From Lachnoclostridium phytofermentans (lineage in GTDB: Bacteria > Bacillota > Clostridia > Lachnospirales > Lachnospiraceae), in assembly GCF_000733755.1 (NCBI RefSeq), contig NZ_JPOF01000003.1, positions 62,001-126,000 of the forward strand: a stretch of DNA of 64,000 bases, in the 5' to 3' direction. Shown here piece after piece: positions 51,507 through 61,066 of this stretch (position 1 is its first letter; each line of letters starts with the position of its first letter). The position numbers were made by a program, and so were the translations under genes. The notes below the pieces were generated by a model that was given only the letters and a program-made list of their open reading frames with translations, did not search any database and was not told the DNA's origin.

Positions 51507-52661
51507 TCAGATATTAATTATTATATCAACAAATTTCTCAATAAACCACCCGTTTGGTGTAAATTTAAGAACATTTAAGAAATCCGCCTTTAATACCATT
51601 CCTATGAAAGAAAGGAATCCACTTGCTCCAAGTACTAAAACCATAATCGCACCTAACAATTGATATGCAATAAAACTTCGTACGACTTTTGTAATGAGTA
51701 AAAATAATAGTGAAATTACAAAAGAGAAGGTGATAGATAAGAGTAACAACTTACCAAATGCTTGTGGTAAGTTTACATAATAGCATACACAGAAAACAAA
51801 AACGACGCTTAGAATTAGCGATAAGATAAGAACGCTTAACATTGTGCCTAATTCTTTCGTTCCTCTAGCAACCATCGTTAGCTTTACCCTTTTTTCAATA
51901 CCTTGTTCACGTTCCATACATACATAGGTGTAAGAAAACATAATAACAAAGGAAAGTAAAATCGCAAAAAGACCAGCAATAACTTGTCTATAAAGAAGGC
52001 TGGTATCAAGATTTTGGAACATTTCCTGTCCGTTTGTCGTATCTGCTAACGTGATGTCAAATTGGAACTCAAACTCATCATTTTCTCTTAATTCTTTTGC
52101 GTACTGATAAAAGCTCTCTTTTACAGTTTGGCTTTTATCTTTTAAGATTGCCCCAAACCTTGATGCTGTACGTTCAAGACAGATTTGATACATCATCTCA
52201 CCTGCAAAGATATCCGATAGTATCGGCACTGATTGGTCACCTTTTACTTGATATACTGTGATTAAATGAGTCAAATCACCACTCTTTATTTTTTCTTCAT
52301 ACCCTTTATTAATAATATAAAAGCAATATATTTCACGATTTGATAACATACGTTCTAACGTATCCATGTCTTCTTCTAGTATAGTAAATGCTTCCACCGT
52401 CTGTAGACTCTCAATTAAACTCAAGGAACTTTCCGTTGCTACTTCTACTCCCGCTTCCGCTTTTACATCAAGATTTACTAACCCAACTGGAATTTTGCTT
52501 TGTTCTGTAGCTGCTTGATTTAATGAATTGCAAACAAAGAAAAAGCTAATCACCGAAAGTAAAAATACAATAACGGTTCCTTTATCTCGAAGAAGTAATC
52601 GTAGAGAAATTGAGGTACGATTTAAAGTATCTTTTATGATAGAGGTTTTATATGTCTTCAC
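51507..52661 (-). CDS. ABC-2 type transporter permease (second of pair)
   Basis: 384 aa. Layout is typical of ABC-2 permeases: one N-terminal helix (VIVFLLSVISFFFVCNSL), a large extracytoplasmic domain (about 50-215), then five C-terminal helices with a YTYVCMEREQGIEKRVKLTMVARGTKEL motif after the first of them. The start is GTG at 52661 (VKTYKTSIIKD) with GGGAGGG 8 nt upstream, overlapping the upstream permease gene by 14 bp. No ATP-binding subunit is encoded nearby, so the partner ATPase is elsewhere or absent. Confidence 0.82.
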   Translation of the reverse strand: MKTYKTSIIKDTLNRTSISLRLLLRDKGTVIVFLLSVISFFFVCNSLNQAATEQSKIPVGLVNLDVKAEAGVEVATESSLSLIESLQTVEAFTILEEDMDTLERMLSNREIYCFYIINKGYEEKIKSGDLTHLITVYQVKGDQSVPILSDIFAGEMMYQICLERTASRFGAILKDKSQTVKESFYQYAKELRENDEFEFQFDITLADTTNGQEMFQNLDTSLLYRQVIAGLFAILLSFVIMFSYTYVCMEREQGIEKRVKLTMVARGTKELGTMLSVLILSLILSVVFVFCVCYYVNLPQAFGKLLLLSITFSFVISLLFLLITKVVRSFIAYQLLGAIMVLVLGASGFLSFIGMVLKADFLNVLKFTPNGWFIEKFVDIIINI

Positions 52662-53853
52662 GAACAACTCCCTCCCTTCTTCGATATACAATCCAGGTAC
52701 CTACAATTAAAAGAAACATAAGTAGTGCCACACCAAGAATGAAGAGCGGAGGTATTGCCTCATTGTTTAAATGTAGTGTAAAGCTTATGTTTAAAAACCA
52801 ATAATTTGGAGACAGCTTTGCCAATTGCTTCATAGCATCTGGTAAATATAACATAGGAATTAGTCCAGCACCAATGATGGCACCGAATATAATCAAAACA
52901 TTGGATACTAATAAGTAATTGGGAAGTTTTCGTAGCAAGGTTCCAAGAAATAAAAATACCAACACTGTTGTTCCAAAATACAGGATAAAAAATATTATTT
53001 CAGATAAATTTGTTTTTGGAAACAGACCTGCTTGCCCCAAACCGTAGAGCAGAAGTACAGGAACTGAAAATAGACCCAGATACAAGCTAAACTTGGCAAT
53101 CACAACCGTAGTAATTTTTGTTCCCATTGTAGTAAGACGTGATAGTATTCCATTCTTTCGCTCCAAAAGTAGATCCATTCCTGCGAACACAGCAAGATAG
53201 GATAAAAGAAGGAAAAACACTTCATAGGTGTAGTACGTGCGTAATGGTATTCCTGTAACATCCTGCTTTTCAATATAATCAAAAAAACTTTCTCTTCCAA
53301 GAGCAGTAAATACCAAATCATAAGAGATACGTATATTTTCAGAATCAATTAGACTTTGTGGCATGGATGCTTCTTTCATCATGTCATATAATGCAACGCA
53401 GTTTACTTCCACTGCGGATATGTATCGTTCATAACCGAGCAGCATATTTTTTAGGATAATTGCTTTTGTAGTATCTTTTTTGCTAATCACTGCTTGCATC
53501 GGAACATTTTCAATGTAAATTAAACTTTCTGCAAAACCTGGTGGGATTAACAGATACATCGTTAATTCTCCATCCTCGAATTTTTGCTTTATCTCATTCT
53601 CCTCTCCAACTTCAACACTTACATATTGGGAGAATACTTCATTATCTTTAAAATAAGATACCATGAGAGTTGAATATTCAGACTTGTCTTTGTCAATCAC
53701 ACCGATGGATACGCCTGCCCGTGATGAGGCAGGTTCCTCGGTCGCATAAAAAGCAGTGCCTATTATAAACATAATAAGCACAGCAATTAGAAACATCCAT
53801 ATTTTTTTATTTTGTCCCCAAACTTTAAGGTCCTTTTTCATTAAATTCCACAT
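52648..53853 (-). CDS. ABC-2 type transporter permease (first of pair)
   Basis: 401 aa with the same topology as its neighbour: an N-terminal helix (IWMFLIAVLIMFIIGTAFY), an extracytoplasmic domain with SIGVIDKDKSEYSTLMVSYF and DGELTMYLLIPPGFAESL (as in YhgE/NatB-like permeases), then five to six C-terminal helices with ERKNGILSRLTTMGTKIT after the first. ATG at 53853 has GGAGG 5 nt upstream. It starts only 19 bp after pyk, with no terminator between, so it is co-transcribed with pyruvate kinase. The substrate is unknown. Confidence 0.83.
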   Translation of the reverse strand: MWNLMKKDLKVWGQNKKIWMFLIAVLIMFIIGTAFYATEEPASSRAGVSIGVIDKDKSEYSTLMVSYFKDNEVFSQYVSVEVGEENEIKQKFEDGELTMYLLIPPGFAESLIYIENVPMQAVISKKDTTKAIILKNMLLGYERYISAVEVNCVALYDMMKEASMPQSLIDSENIRISYDLVFTALGRESFFDYIEKQDVTGIPLRTYYTYEVFFLLLSYLAVFAGMDLLLERKNGILSRLTTMGTKITTVVIAKFSLYLGLFSVPVLLLYGLGQAGLFPKTNLSEIIFFILYFGTTVLVFLFLGTLLRKLPNYLLVSNVLIIFGAIIGAGLIPMLYLPDAMKQLAKLSPNYWFLNISFTLHLNNEAIPPLFILGVALLMFLLIVGTWIVYRRREGVVREDI

Positions 53854-53872
53854 GAATGCCTCCTACGATTGT

Positions 53873-55297
53873 CTACTCAACAACAACCGCCTTTATCATA
53901 TTCGTAACGCTTGATTTACCAGCTGGTACACCTGCTGTTAAAATCACAACGTCACCAACATTTACATAGTCATGTTGGCGTACCGTCTTTACCGCTTCCT
54001 CTAAAAGATGGTCGGTAGAATTCACTTCTTTTACCTTTAATGGCTGAACACCACGGTAAATCTGCATCTTACGAAGTGTACGATCTAAAGGAGATAATCC
54101 GATTACTGGACACTTAGGACGGTATTTTGACACCAAACGAGCGGTATAACCAGAGAAGCTAGAAGCAATAATTAATTTTGCATCAAGACGTCCTGCAGTG
54201 GCTACCGCAGAGTAACTAATAGCGCATGAAACATCTTCGTTGCTCACTTCATGTTCGTTTTTCTTATCACTAGTTATGGACTCATAGTGTGTTTCTGATT
54301 CTTTCGCAATCTTAGCCATCATTTGTACTGCCTGTATCGGATATTTACCAGCAGCTGTTTCTCCAGATAACATAATGGCATCTGTTCCATCATAAATCGC
54401 ATTCGCAACGTCAGTCACCTCTGCACGGGTTGGACGTGGATTACGAATCATAGAATCTAACATCTGAGTTGCAGTAATAACTGGCTTAAATGCCTCATTA
54501 CATTTTTGAATCATAGTCTTTTGGATATATGGAAGAGTTTCTGGCTCTACCTCTACACCAAGGTCACCACGAGCAACCATAATTCCGTCTGCTTCTGCAA
54601 TAATTTCGTCAAGGTTTTCCATACCTTCCATATTCTCGATCTTCGCAATGATTGCGATATCAGAATTACAGTCACGAATAATTCCACGGATTTCACGAAT
54701 TGCCTCTGCATTACGGATAAAGGATGCTGCAATAAAGTCTACTCCTTCATTGATACCAAAGATGATATCTGCTCTATCTTGCTCAGTGATTGCTGGAAGT
54801 TTAAGTTTTACATTTGGAAGGTTTACACCTTTTCTACTTCCAAGCTCACCACCGTTAACTACTTCACAGATTACCTTATCGTCTTCCACTTTTTTAACTT
54901 TTAACTCAATCAATCCATCTGCAATTAAGATTGATCCACCAACCGAAACATCTTCTGGAAGGTGTTGATAAGTAACACTGATAATTGTACTGTTACAAGG
55001 AACATCCTCTGTTGTTACAATTACCTGCTCGCCTCTTACTAGGGTAAATTCTTTTCCATTTTCTGCAAGTCCGGTACGAATCTCCGGGCCTTTGGTATCA
55101 AGAAGAATCGCGATTGGAAGACCTAATTCTTCACGAACCTTCTTAATCTTTGAAATCATTTCACCATGACCTTCGTGATTTCCGTGGGAAAAATTCAATC
55201 TTGCAATATCCATTCCACTTAAACACAACTCCTTAATCATCTCTTCGGATGAAGTCGCTGGCCCTAAGGTACAAACAATTTTCGTTTTTTTCTGCAT
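53873..55297 (-). CDS. pyk: Pyruvate kinase
   Basis: Catalyses phosphoenolpyruvate plus ADP to pyruvate plus ATP. KTKIVCTLGPATSS, the ARLNFSHGNHEGH motif, the active-site LDTKGPEIRTG, IIAKIENMEG (catalytic K), and MVARGDLGVEV plus TATQMLDSM with metal and substrate residues are all present. 474 aa, without the extra C-terminal PEP-utilising domain found in bacilli. It follows a rhomboid-like gene by 17 bp and precedes two ABC-2 permease genes by 19 bp, an unusual operon for a glycolytic enzyme. Confidence 0.97.
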   Translation of the reverse strand: MQKKTKIVCTLGPATSSEEMIKELCLSGMDIARLNFSHGNHEGHGEMISKIKKVREELGLPIAILLDTKGPEIRTGLAENGKEFTLVRGEQVIVTTEDVPCNSTIISVTYQHLPEDVSVGGSILIADGLIELKVKKVEDDKVICEVVNGGELGSRKGVNLPNVKLKLPAITEQDRADIIFGINEGVDFIAASFIRNAEAIREIRGIIRDCNSDIAIIAKIENMEGMENLDEIIAEADGIMVARGDLGVEVEPETLPYIQKTMIQKCNEAFKPVITATQMLDSMIRNPRPTRAEVTDVANAIYDGTDAIMLSGETAAGKYPIQAVQMMAKIAKESETHYESITSDKKNEHEVSNEDVSCAISYSAVATAGRLDAKLIIASSFSGYTARLVSKYRPKCPVIGLSPLDRTLRKMQIYRGVQPLKVKEVNSTDHLLEEAVKTVRQHDYVNVGDVVILTAGVPAGKSSVTNMIKAVVVE

Positions 55298-55314
55298 CTT
55301 TCAAATTCCTCTCT

Positions 55315-56202
55315 TTAACTGTCCTGTTCTCTGTCATTACGATGCACATGTTCATGAGTATATAAATGATCCATACAATACTCATAATTCCCGTCGCATT
55401 TGGAACAGAATCTGAATTCTAGGTTATCATCATCTAATTCCGTTCTGCCACACACCGCGCACTTATGTCTCGTAACAGTAGTCCTGCCTTGAAACTGTAT
55501 AACATTGTCTGGATTGTGAGCGTTTCGTACCTGACGCTTGTAATTTGCTCTTCTCTTATATTCCTTTGGAGATATTCTTTTGTAATTTCTAGTAGCAACG
55601 AAAAAGATTAGGAAATTTAATATTGCTAGAACCATTGCGATACCCTGATACCAATGTCCTAAGCTTACAAACGTATAAATTTCGTAACCATACACAATTG
55701 CATAGAAGAGTCCAAGATATTTCACCTTGATTGGAAGAATATACATGAGTAAAAGTTCTACATTTGGGTATAATGCTGCAAAGGCAAAAAACATTGCTTG
55801 ATTGATAAAATCAAGTCCAAGCATATAGCTCCTTCCAGTCACCGCATAAATAATAACGGTAGCTAGAATATTAAACAAGATACCACTGAAGAAATAAAGG
55901 TTAAATCGGAAAGCTCCCCAAGAGCGTTCTAGTGAGTTACCTATCATATAATACAGATACATCTGTATTAAAAAGGCAAACATACCCATTGCGCTTAACG
56001 ATGGCACTTGAATTAAGAAGGTAACCAGTCTCCACACCTGACCGTGTAATACTTTATCGATATCAAGGTATAGGAAGTAAATTAGGTTAGGATTAATTAG
56101 AGTGATTATAAAACCTACAACATATAAGCCTATCACATATTTCATAAGATTGTGAATAGCATATTTGCCGAATTTTCTTTCCATTTTATTTAAAAATTTC
56201 AT
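55315..56202 (-). CDS. Rhomboid-like membrane protein with C-terminal zinc ribbon, probably not a protease
   Basis: 295 aa. The N-terminal 200 residues have about six helices with rhomboid/Derlin-like features (HGQVWRLVTFLIQVP, MIGNSLERSWGAFRFNLYFFSG), but the catalytic GxSG serine is missing: helix 4 reads YMLGLDFINQAMFF. A basic linker (KRISPKEYKRRANYKRQVRN) leads to a zinc-ribbon-like tail, CAVCGRTE ... CSKCDGNYEYCMDHLYTHEHVH. Probably a pseudoprotease with a scaffolding role. First gene of the pyk operon; ATG at 56202. Confidence 0.78.
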   Translation of the reverse strand: MKFLNKMERKFGKYAIHNLMKYVIGLYVVGFIITLINPNLIYFLYLDIDKVLHGQVWRLVTFLIQVPSLSAMGMFAFLIQMYLYYMIGNSLERSWGAFRFNLYFFSGILFNILATVIIYAVTGRSYMLGLDFINQAMFFAFAALYPNVELLLMYILPIKVKYLGLFYAIVYGYEIYTFVSLGHWYQGIAMVLAILNFLIFFVATRNYKRISPKEYKRRANYKRQVRNAHNPDNVIQFQGRTTVTRHKCAVCGRTELDDDNLEFRFCSKCDGNYEYCMDHLYTHEHVHRNDREQDS

Positions 56203-56333
56203 ATAATACCTCCATTTTCCTACTCGGTACTGCCACTATCCTCTGACTATTATATGTATTCATAGAAGCCTTGTCAAACGAAAGTAGAGTATCTTAATAA
56301 TCTTTTTACTTTCTGTTGTTTTCAAGTATAATT

Positions 56334-56363
56334 TTGACACTGAAACTGGTAGTATGTTATAAT
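56334..56363 (+). promoter_or_regulatory. Candidate promoter of rqcH
   Basis: TTGACA (56334-56339), 18-nt spacer and TATAAT (56358-56363) preceded by TGT (extended -10). It leaves an AT-rich leader of about 300 nt, with no other element I can name, before the start at 56669. The rest of this 466-bp divergent gap should also hold the promoter for the pyk operon, which I could not place. Confidence 0.7.
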
Positions 56364-56668
56364 GCTTAAGATCTTTTATAGTAATAAAGATGTAAATAGT
56401 TTTATGAATTTAATTAAGCAAAATCTATATTAGAGTTATACTTATTCAGTAATACTTTATGAGTATCACTTTTTAGGTAATTATATAAACACTTTTTTAA
56501 TGTTGCTTTGGTTTTGCTTTTGTGTTGCTTTTTGCTTCTATGTGTTACTATATAAAAGAGCTTATTTTGCATTGATAATACGTTATATGCGGTAATTTTA
56601 TAAGCATCCTATATAGCAAAAATATATCATTAAAATTAAGGCGCCTAAGCGTCAGAACAGAGGTTAGT

Positions 56669-58453
56669 ATGGCATTTGATGGATTTGTGATATCCAATTT
56701 ATTATATGAGTTAAAAGAAAAGCTTGTTGGCGGTCGTATTATGAAAATTAGCCAGCCAGAAAAAGACGAGCTTGTACTTACAATTAAGAATTACGACCAA
56801 TATAAACTGTTTTTATCCGCTTCTGCGGGTCTTCCACTGATTTATCTTACGGAGCAAAGCAAACAAAATCCGTTAAATGCTCCGAATTTTTGCATGCTAC
56901 TACGTAAGCATTTAAATAGTGCCAGAATTCTCTCCATCACCCAACCTGATTTTGAACGTATCTTACAATTTGAAATCGAACATCTAGATGAGATGGGGGA
57001 TTTACGAAAAAAATATCTTATGGTCGAGATCATGGGAAAACATAGTAATATTATCTTCTGTGACGAAGAGTTTACGGTAGTGGATAGTATCAAACATATC
57101 TCAGGCTTTGTAAGCTCTGTAAGAGAAGTGTTGCCCGGAAGAAAATATTTCATTCCTAAAACAACAGAAAAATTGGACCCAACGATCCTTAGCTTTGATG
57201 AGTTTAAAAATCAAGTGATGTCAAAACCAATGTCGATTGGAAAAGCACTATACAGCACCTTAACTGGAATTAGTCCACTTCTTGCAAATGAAATCTGTTA
57301 TCGCTCAAGTCTTGATTCTGAAGCATCTACTGCAAGTTTAAGTGAGGACTTAACATACCATCTCTTTCAGAATTTTAACCGTGTGATGGAGATTACTAAG
57401 ACAAAAGAGTATACTCCAAACATAGTTTATCGCGGAAAAGAACCAGTAGAATTTTCTAGTATTCCTTTGACTTGCTACCAAAAAGCGGATGGCTATGATG
57501 AACAAGATTATAATAGTATATCCAGTGTTTTGGAAAATTTCTATGCTTCAAAAAATGCGGTAACACGGATTCGTCAAAAGTCTGCTGACCTTCGTAAAAT
57601 TGTTGCAAATGCAATCGAGCGTGAGTCAAAAAAATATGATTTACAAAAAAAACAACTCTTAGATACAGAAAAAAGAGAAAAATATAAAGTTTATGGCGAG
57701 CTATTGACTACTTATGGTTATCAAGCAGCTCCTGGCGACAAGTCTATTACGGTACTAAATTATTATACCAACGAAGACTTAACTATTCCCTTAAATCCTG
57801 AGATTTCAGCCCTTGAGAATGCAAAGGTTTATTTTGAACGATATGGTAAATTAAAGCGTACCTTTGAAGCTCTTAGTAAATTAATTATTGAAACGGAAGA
57901 AGATTTAAGACATCTGGATTCGATTCGTACTTCCCTTGATATTGCCATCGCAGAAAATGACCTTGTGCAGTTAAAAGAAGAATTAATTGAATATGGCTAT
58001 ATTAAGCGCCATTTTGGACGAGGTGATGGAAAGCAGTCTGGTAAGAACGGAAATAAGCAAAAGAAGACAAAAATAACAAGCAAACCGTTCCACTATCTTT
58101 CCTCGGATGGTTATCACATCTATGTTGGAAAGAATAATTACCAAAATGATGAGCTTACGTTTGATTTTGCTACTGGTAATGACTGGTGGTTTCACGCGAA
58201 AGGTATGGCAGGTTCTCATGTTATTGTAAAAAGTAATGGAGATGAGTTGCCAGACCGCGTATATGAAGAAGCTGGTAGTCTTGCTGCCTATTACTCTAAG
58301 GGAAGAGAGAATGAAAAGGTTGAAATAGATTATACAGAGAAAAAGAATGTGAAAAAGCCGAACAAAGGAAAACCTGGCTTTGTAGTCTATTACACCAACT
58401 ACTCTCTTATTGCTACACCAGATATTAGCTCCTTAACCTTAATTTCAGACTAA
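56669..58453 (+). CDS. rqcH: Ribosome-associated quality-control protein RqcH (NFACT family)
   Basis: Bacterial Rqc2/NEMF homologue. It binds stalled 50S-peptidyl-tRNA complexes and directs addition of C-terminal alanine tails that mark proteins for degradation; older names are FbpA and fibronectin-binding protein. NFACT-N domain (about 1-180, MAFDGFVISNLLYELKEKL and NAPNFCMLLRKHL), a central coiled coil (about 290-440), then NFACT-R (about 470-594, HIYVGKNNYQNDELTFDFA, DWWFHAKGMAGSHVIVK, KPGFVVYYTNYSL). 594 aa. ATG at 56669 has GAGG upstream. The complementary rescue gene smpB is at the other end of the window. Confidence 0.95.
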   Translation: MAFDGFVISNLLYELKEKLVGGRIMKISQPEKDELVLTIKNYDQYKLFLSASAGLPLIYLTEQSKQNPLNAPNFCMLLRKHLNSARILSITQPDFERILQFEIEHLDEMGDLRKKYLMVEIMGKHSNIIFCDEEFTVVDSIKHISGFVSSVREVLPGRKYFIPKTTEKLDPTILSFDEFKNQVMSKPMSIGKALYSTLTGISPLLANEICYRSSLDSEASTASLSEDLTYHLFQNFNRVMEITKTKEYTPNIVYRGKEPVEFSSIPLTCYQKADGYDEQDYNSISSVLENFYASKNAVTRIRQKSADLRKIVANAIERESKKYDLQKKQLLDTEKREKYKVYGELLTTYGYQAAPGDKSITVLNYYTNEDLTIPLNPEISALENAKVYFERYGKLKRTFEALSKLIIETEEDLRHLDSIRTSLDIAIAENDLVQLKEELIEYGYIKRHFGRGDGKQSGKNGNKQKKTKITSKPFHYLSSDGYHIYVGKNNYQNDELTFDFATGNDWWFHAKGMAGSHVIVKSNGDELPDRVYEEAGSLAAYYSKGRENEKVEIDYTEKKNVKKPNKGKPGFVVYYTNYSLIATPDISSLTLISD

Positions 58454-58499
58454 AAGTCATAGTTATAATAAAACGTACGGTTAAGAAAGGAGCTTTTAT

Positions 58500-59324
58500 A
58501 TGATACTTGCAGATTTTCATACGCATACTAATTTTTCAACCGATTCTGATAGCACCCCTGAATCCATGATTGAACGTGCTATCTCTATGGGTTTAACCAC
58601 TTATTGTATTACCGATCATATGGATTTTCGTTATCCTCATGGAGAAGAAGGTACTTTTACTTTCTCTCCTGCGGATTATATTACCTATCTTTCTGAGCTA
58701 AAAAAGCGTTATGCCAATCAGATAGAGCTTTTACTTGGTATTGAACTAGGACTGCGGAATGAGCCAGAACAAAAAGAAGAGGTTCGAAACTATTACAATT
58801 CCTTATTATCCTCCTACCCTTTCGATTTTGTAATAGGTTCTACCCATGTTTTGCAAAACACAGATCCCTATTATAAAGAGTTTTGGACAGCAAAGACTTC
58901 GAAAGATGGTATCCTTGATTATTTTCGATCCATTGTTCATAATGCGAAGTATTATCGTGGTTTTCAAGTATATGGTCATCTTGATTACATTGTCCGCTAT
59001 ATCCCAGATACCATAAAAGCCTATGATTATCTTGATTACAAAGATGTTCTGGAGGAATGTTTAAAAACTCTAATTGAACATGGCATCGGTATTGAATGTA
59101 ATACCTCAGGTTTTAAATATAAGCTTTTAAATCCTCATCCAAAAGCGGAGATTTTAAAACGCTATTTGGAGTTGGGCGGTGAAATCTTAACGATTGGCTC
59201 TGACGCTCATAAACCAGAACATATCGCTTATGATTTTACAGTGGCTCATGATTTATTAATTAGCCTTGGTTTTCGTTATTATACCGTGTTTCGCGGTAAG
59301 AAACCTACATTTTTAAAGCTGTAA
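58500..59324 (+). CDS. PHP-domain histidinol-phosphatase (HisJ-like)
   Basis: Metal-dependent phosphoesterase. Motif 1 DFHTHTNFSTDSDS starts at residue 4, with ITDHMDF (H), GIELGLRNE (E), IGSTHVLQ (H), YGHLDYIVR and IGSDAHKPEHI supplying the trinuclear metal site. 274 aa, fitting the HisJ subgroup that dephosphorylates histidinol phosphate. No other his gene is nearby, so another sugar or nucleotide phosphate is possible. It is 46 bp after rqcH, with AGGAG 7 nt before ATG. Confidence 0.87.
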   Translation: MILADFHTHTNFSTDSDSTPESMIERAISMGLTTYCITDHMDFRYPHGEEGTFTFSPADYITYLSELKKRYANQIELLLGIELGLRNEPEQKEEVRNYYNSLLSSYPFDFVIGSTHVLQNTDPYYKEFWTAKTSKDGILDYFRSIVHNAKYYRGFQVYGHLDYIVRYIPDTIKAYDYLDYKDVLEECLKTLIEHGIGIECNTSGFKYKLLNPHPKAEILKRYLELGGEILTIGSDAHKPEHIAYDFTVAHDLLISLGFRYYTVFRGKKPTFLKL

Positions 59325-59481
59325 AAGCTGATATTTTCTATCTTAGGAAAGCTGTCAGAACAGGCTAACCAGTGTTTATAACTAAAACAATTTTAGAAAA
59401 CTTTTAGCATAGTACAAAGTGAGTGTGCATCTCTCGGATAGATATTAATTCATAGGTAATTGCAGCGCAATTTCCTATAAA

Positions 59482-59514
59482 CAAGAAAAAGCACGCTTCG
59501 CGTACTTTTCCTTG
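59482..59514 (-). repeat. Dispersed 33-nt hairpin repeat, copy C (best preserved)
   Basis: Minus-strand CAAGGAAAAGTACGC, GAA loop, GCGTGCTTTTTCTTG: a complete 15-bp stem with two G-U pairs. It is 13 nt beyond the mnmA terminator. The remainder of the gap 59325-59610 shows no gene. Confidence 0.75.
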
Positions 59515-59521
59515 CCATGAA

Positions 59522-59548
59522 TTAAAAAAGGAGGGGATTTCCCTCCTT
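59522..59548 (-). terminator. Rho-independent terminator of mnmA
   Basis: AAGGAGGG / CCCTCCTT perfect 8-bp stem with a short loop, followed on the minus strand by TTTTTTAATT. It is about 63 nt after the stop codon. Confidence 0.92.
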
Positions 59549-59610
59549 AAACTCCATTATATCGTATCATTCCTTTGATTTAACCAATCATTTCGTTTAA
59601 ACAACATCAA

Positions 59611-60684
59611 CTACTTAATAATAGTACCCCCACCAACAACAATATCACCTTGATAGAAAACAACTGCCTGTCCTGGTGTAACTGCACGCTGCGGTGTTTC
59701 AAACTCACAAGCAATTTCAGTTTCAGATACTTTTCGAATTGTACATTTGGAACCTTCATGATTGTAGCGGATTTTTGCAGTAACTTCCATACCGTCCTCA
59801 AACTCTTCGACAGCCATTGCATTTAGCTGATTCGCAATCAAACGATCTGTAAATACCTCTTCATTACTTCCGATAACAACTTCATTCGTCTCTGGGCGAA
59901 TCTCTACGACAAAAGCTGGACGCCCAAGTGCAATACCAAGTCCCTTTCTCTGTCCGACTGTATAATGAATAATTCCCTGATGTCTGCCAAGAATATTACC
60001 CTTCGTGTCTACAAAATTACCAGGCATGATTTTCTCTCCAGTATATTCTTCAATAAACCCTGCATAGTTATTATCTGGCACAAAACAAATTTCTTGACTA
60101 TCTGGTTTATTTGCAACCAATAAACCTATCTTAGCTGCAATCTCACGCACTTCATCCTTGGTATATTCTCCGACTGGCATTAATGTCTTACTTAACTGAT
60201 CTTGAGTTAAATTGTATAATGCATAGGTCTGATCCTTTGCTGCGGTAGCAGATTTCTTCAATGCAAATCTTCCATTTGGTAACGTAACAATCCTAGCATA
60301 ATGACCGGTCGCAATATAATCTGCCCCAATTTGCAAGGATCTTGTAAGTAATGATTCCCACTTAACATAACGATTGCATGCGATGCAAGGATTCGGTGTA
60401 CGGCCCATCTGATATTCCTTAACGAAGTAATCCATGACATTTGATTTAAATTCTGACTTAAAATTCATCACATAATAAGGAATTTCCAAAGAGTTAGCAA
60501 CTCGTCTAGCGTCATCTACTGCACTTAAGCCGCAGCACCCTCCATTTTCCTCTAGTGTTACGTTATCCTCATCCTGCCAGATTTGCATTGTTACACCAAT
60601 GACATCGTATCCAGCTTCCTTTAAAAGGTACGCCGCTACTGAGGAATCTACCCCTCCAGACATACCAACAACAACTTTTTTCAT
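59611..60684 (-). CDS. mnmA: tRNA-specific 2-thiouridylase MnmA
   Basis: Thiolates wobble U34 of tRNA-Glu, -Gln and -Lys, using sulfur from a cysteine desulfurase. The PP-loop GMSGGVDSS starts at residue 7. The catalytic cysteine pair is C100 in NPCIACN and the cysteine of [10 protein letters not shown] near 199, and the C-terminal beta-barrel contains [14 protein letters not shown]. 357 aa from ATG at 60684, with GGAG 6 nt upstream supplied by a structured leader shared with the MATE gene. iscU and iscS lie just upstream on the same strand, a functional link. Confidence 0.96.
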   Translation of the reverse strand: MKKVVVGMSGGVDSSVAAYLLKEAGYDVIGVTMQIWQDEDNVTLEENGGCCGLSAVDDARRVANSLEIPYYVMNFKSEFKSNVMDYFVKEYQMGRTPNPCIACNRYVKWESLLTRSLQIGADYIATGHYARIVTLPNGRFALKKSATAAKDQTYALYNLTQDQLSKTLMPVGEYTKDEVREIAAKIGLLVANKPDSQEICFVPDNNYAGFIEEYTGEKIMPGNFVDTKGNILGRHQGIIHYTVGQRKGLGIALGRPAFVVEIRPETNEVVIGSNEEVFTDRLIANQLNAMAVEEFEDGMEVTAKIRYNHEGSKCTIRKVSETEIACEFETPQRAVTPGQAVVFYQGDIVVGGGTIIK

Positions 60685-60775
60685 CTTAATCTCCATTCTT
60701 TCGCAATCCTACGAATTTGAGCGGCAACACAAATTCGTGTGTGAAAAATCTTGATTTTTACACACTATCTTCCTC
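60685..60775 (-). repeat. Structured 5' leader element, copy 2 (upstream of mnmA)
   Basis: Homologous to 6502-6593. Hairpin A is TGTAAAAATC-AA-GATTTTTCACA with one bulge (about 60737-60765). Hairpin B is GAATTTG, a 10-nt loop and CAAATTC (60713-60736). The tail contains ATGGAGATTAAG and ends at the start codon. Stems are kept while loop bases differ from copy 1. Confidence 0.7.
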
Positions 60776-60905
60776 TCTAACACAAACCCTAAAACTATTT
60801 TTAAATCTACATGATATACAAATAATAATCAAATTTTTCCTAACAATACTATAATAATACAAACAAATGCAAGTAATTACTAGACCTTAGTAAAAAAAAT
60901 ACGAC

Positions 60906-61020
60906 ATGTGACCTTGTTCTTGTCATGAATGAAAAATCAACAAGGTACCGTTTTATCCTAAGATATAAAACAGCACCTTGTTGTTATTCATAACAAGATG
61001 AGCCAGGGGGGGTGTCACAT
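60906..61020 (-). terminator. Nested palindrome, likely terminator of iscU
   Basis: Core hairpin at 60938-60983: CAACAAGGT / ACCTTGTTG plus GTTTTAT / ATAAAAC, followed on the minus strand by ATTTTTC. Outside it, CTTGTCATGAAT / ATTCATAACAAG and ATGTGAC / GTCACAT pair across the core. A T8 run (minus) follows the whole structure. The layered symmetry over 115 bp is more than a terminator needs and could be a MITE-like element. Confidence 0.65.
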
Positions 61021-61066
61021 CTTGCTTAAAATATCCTTTGTCATTGATGTTTGATTCAGCGAGTGA

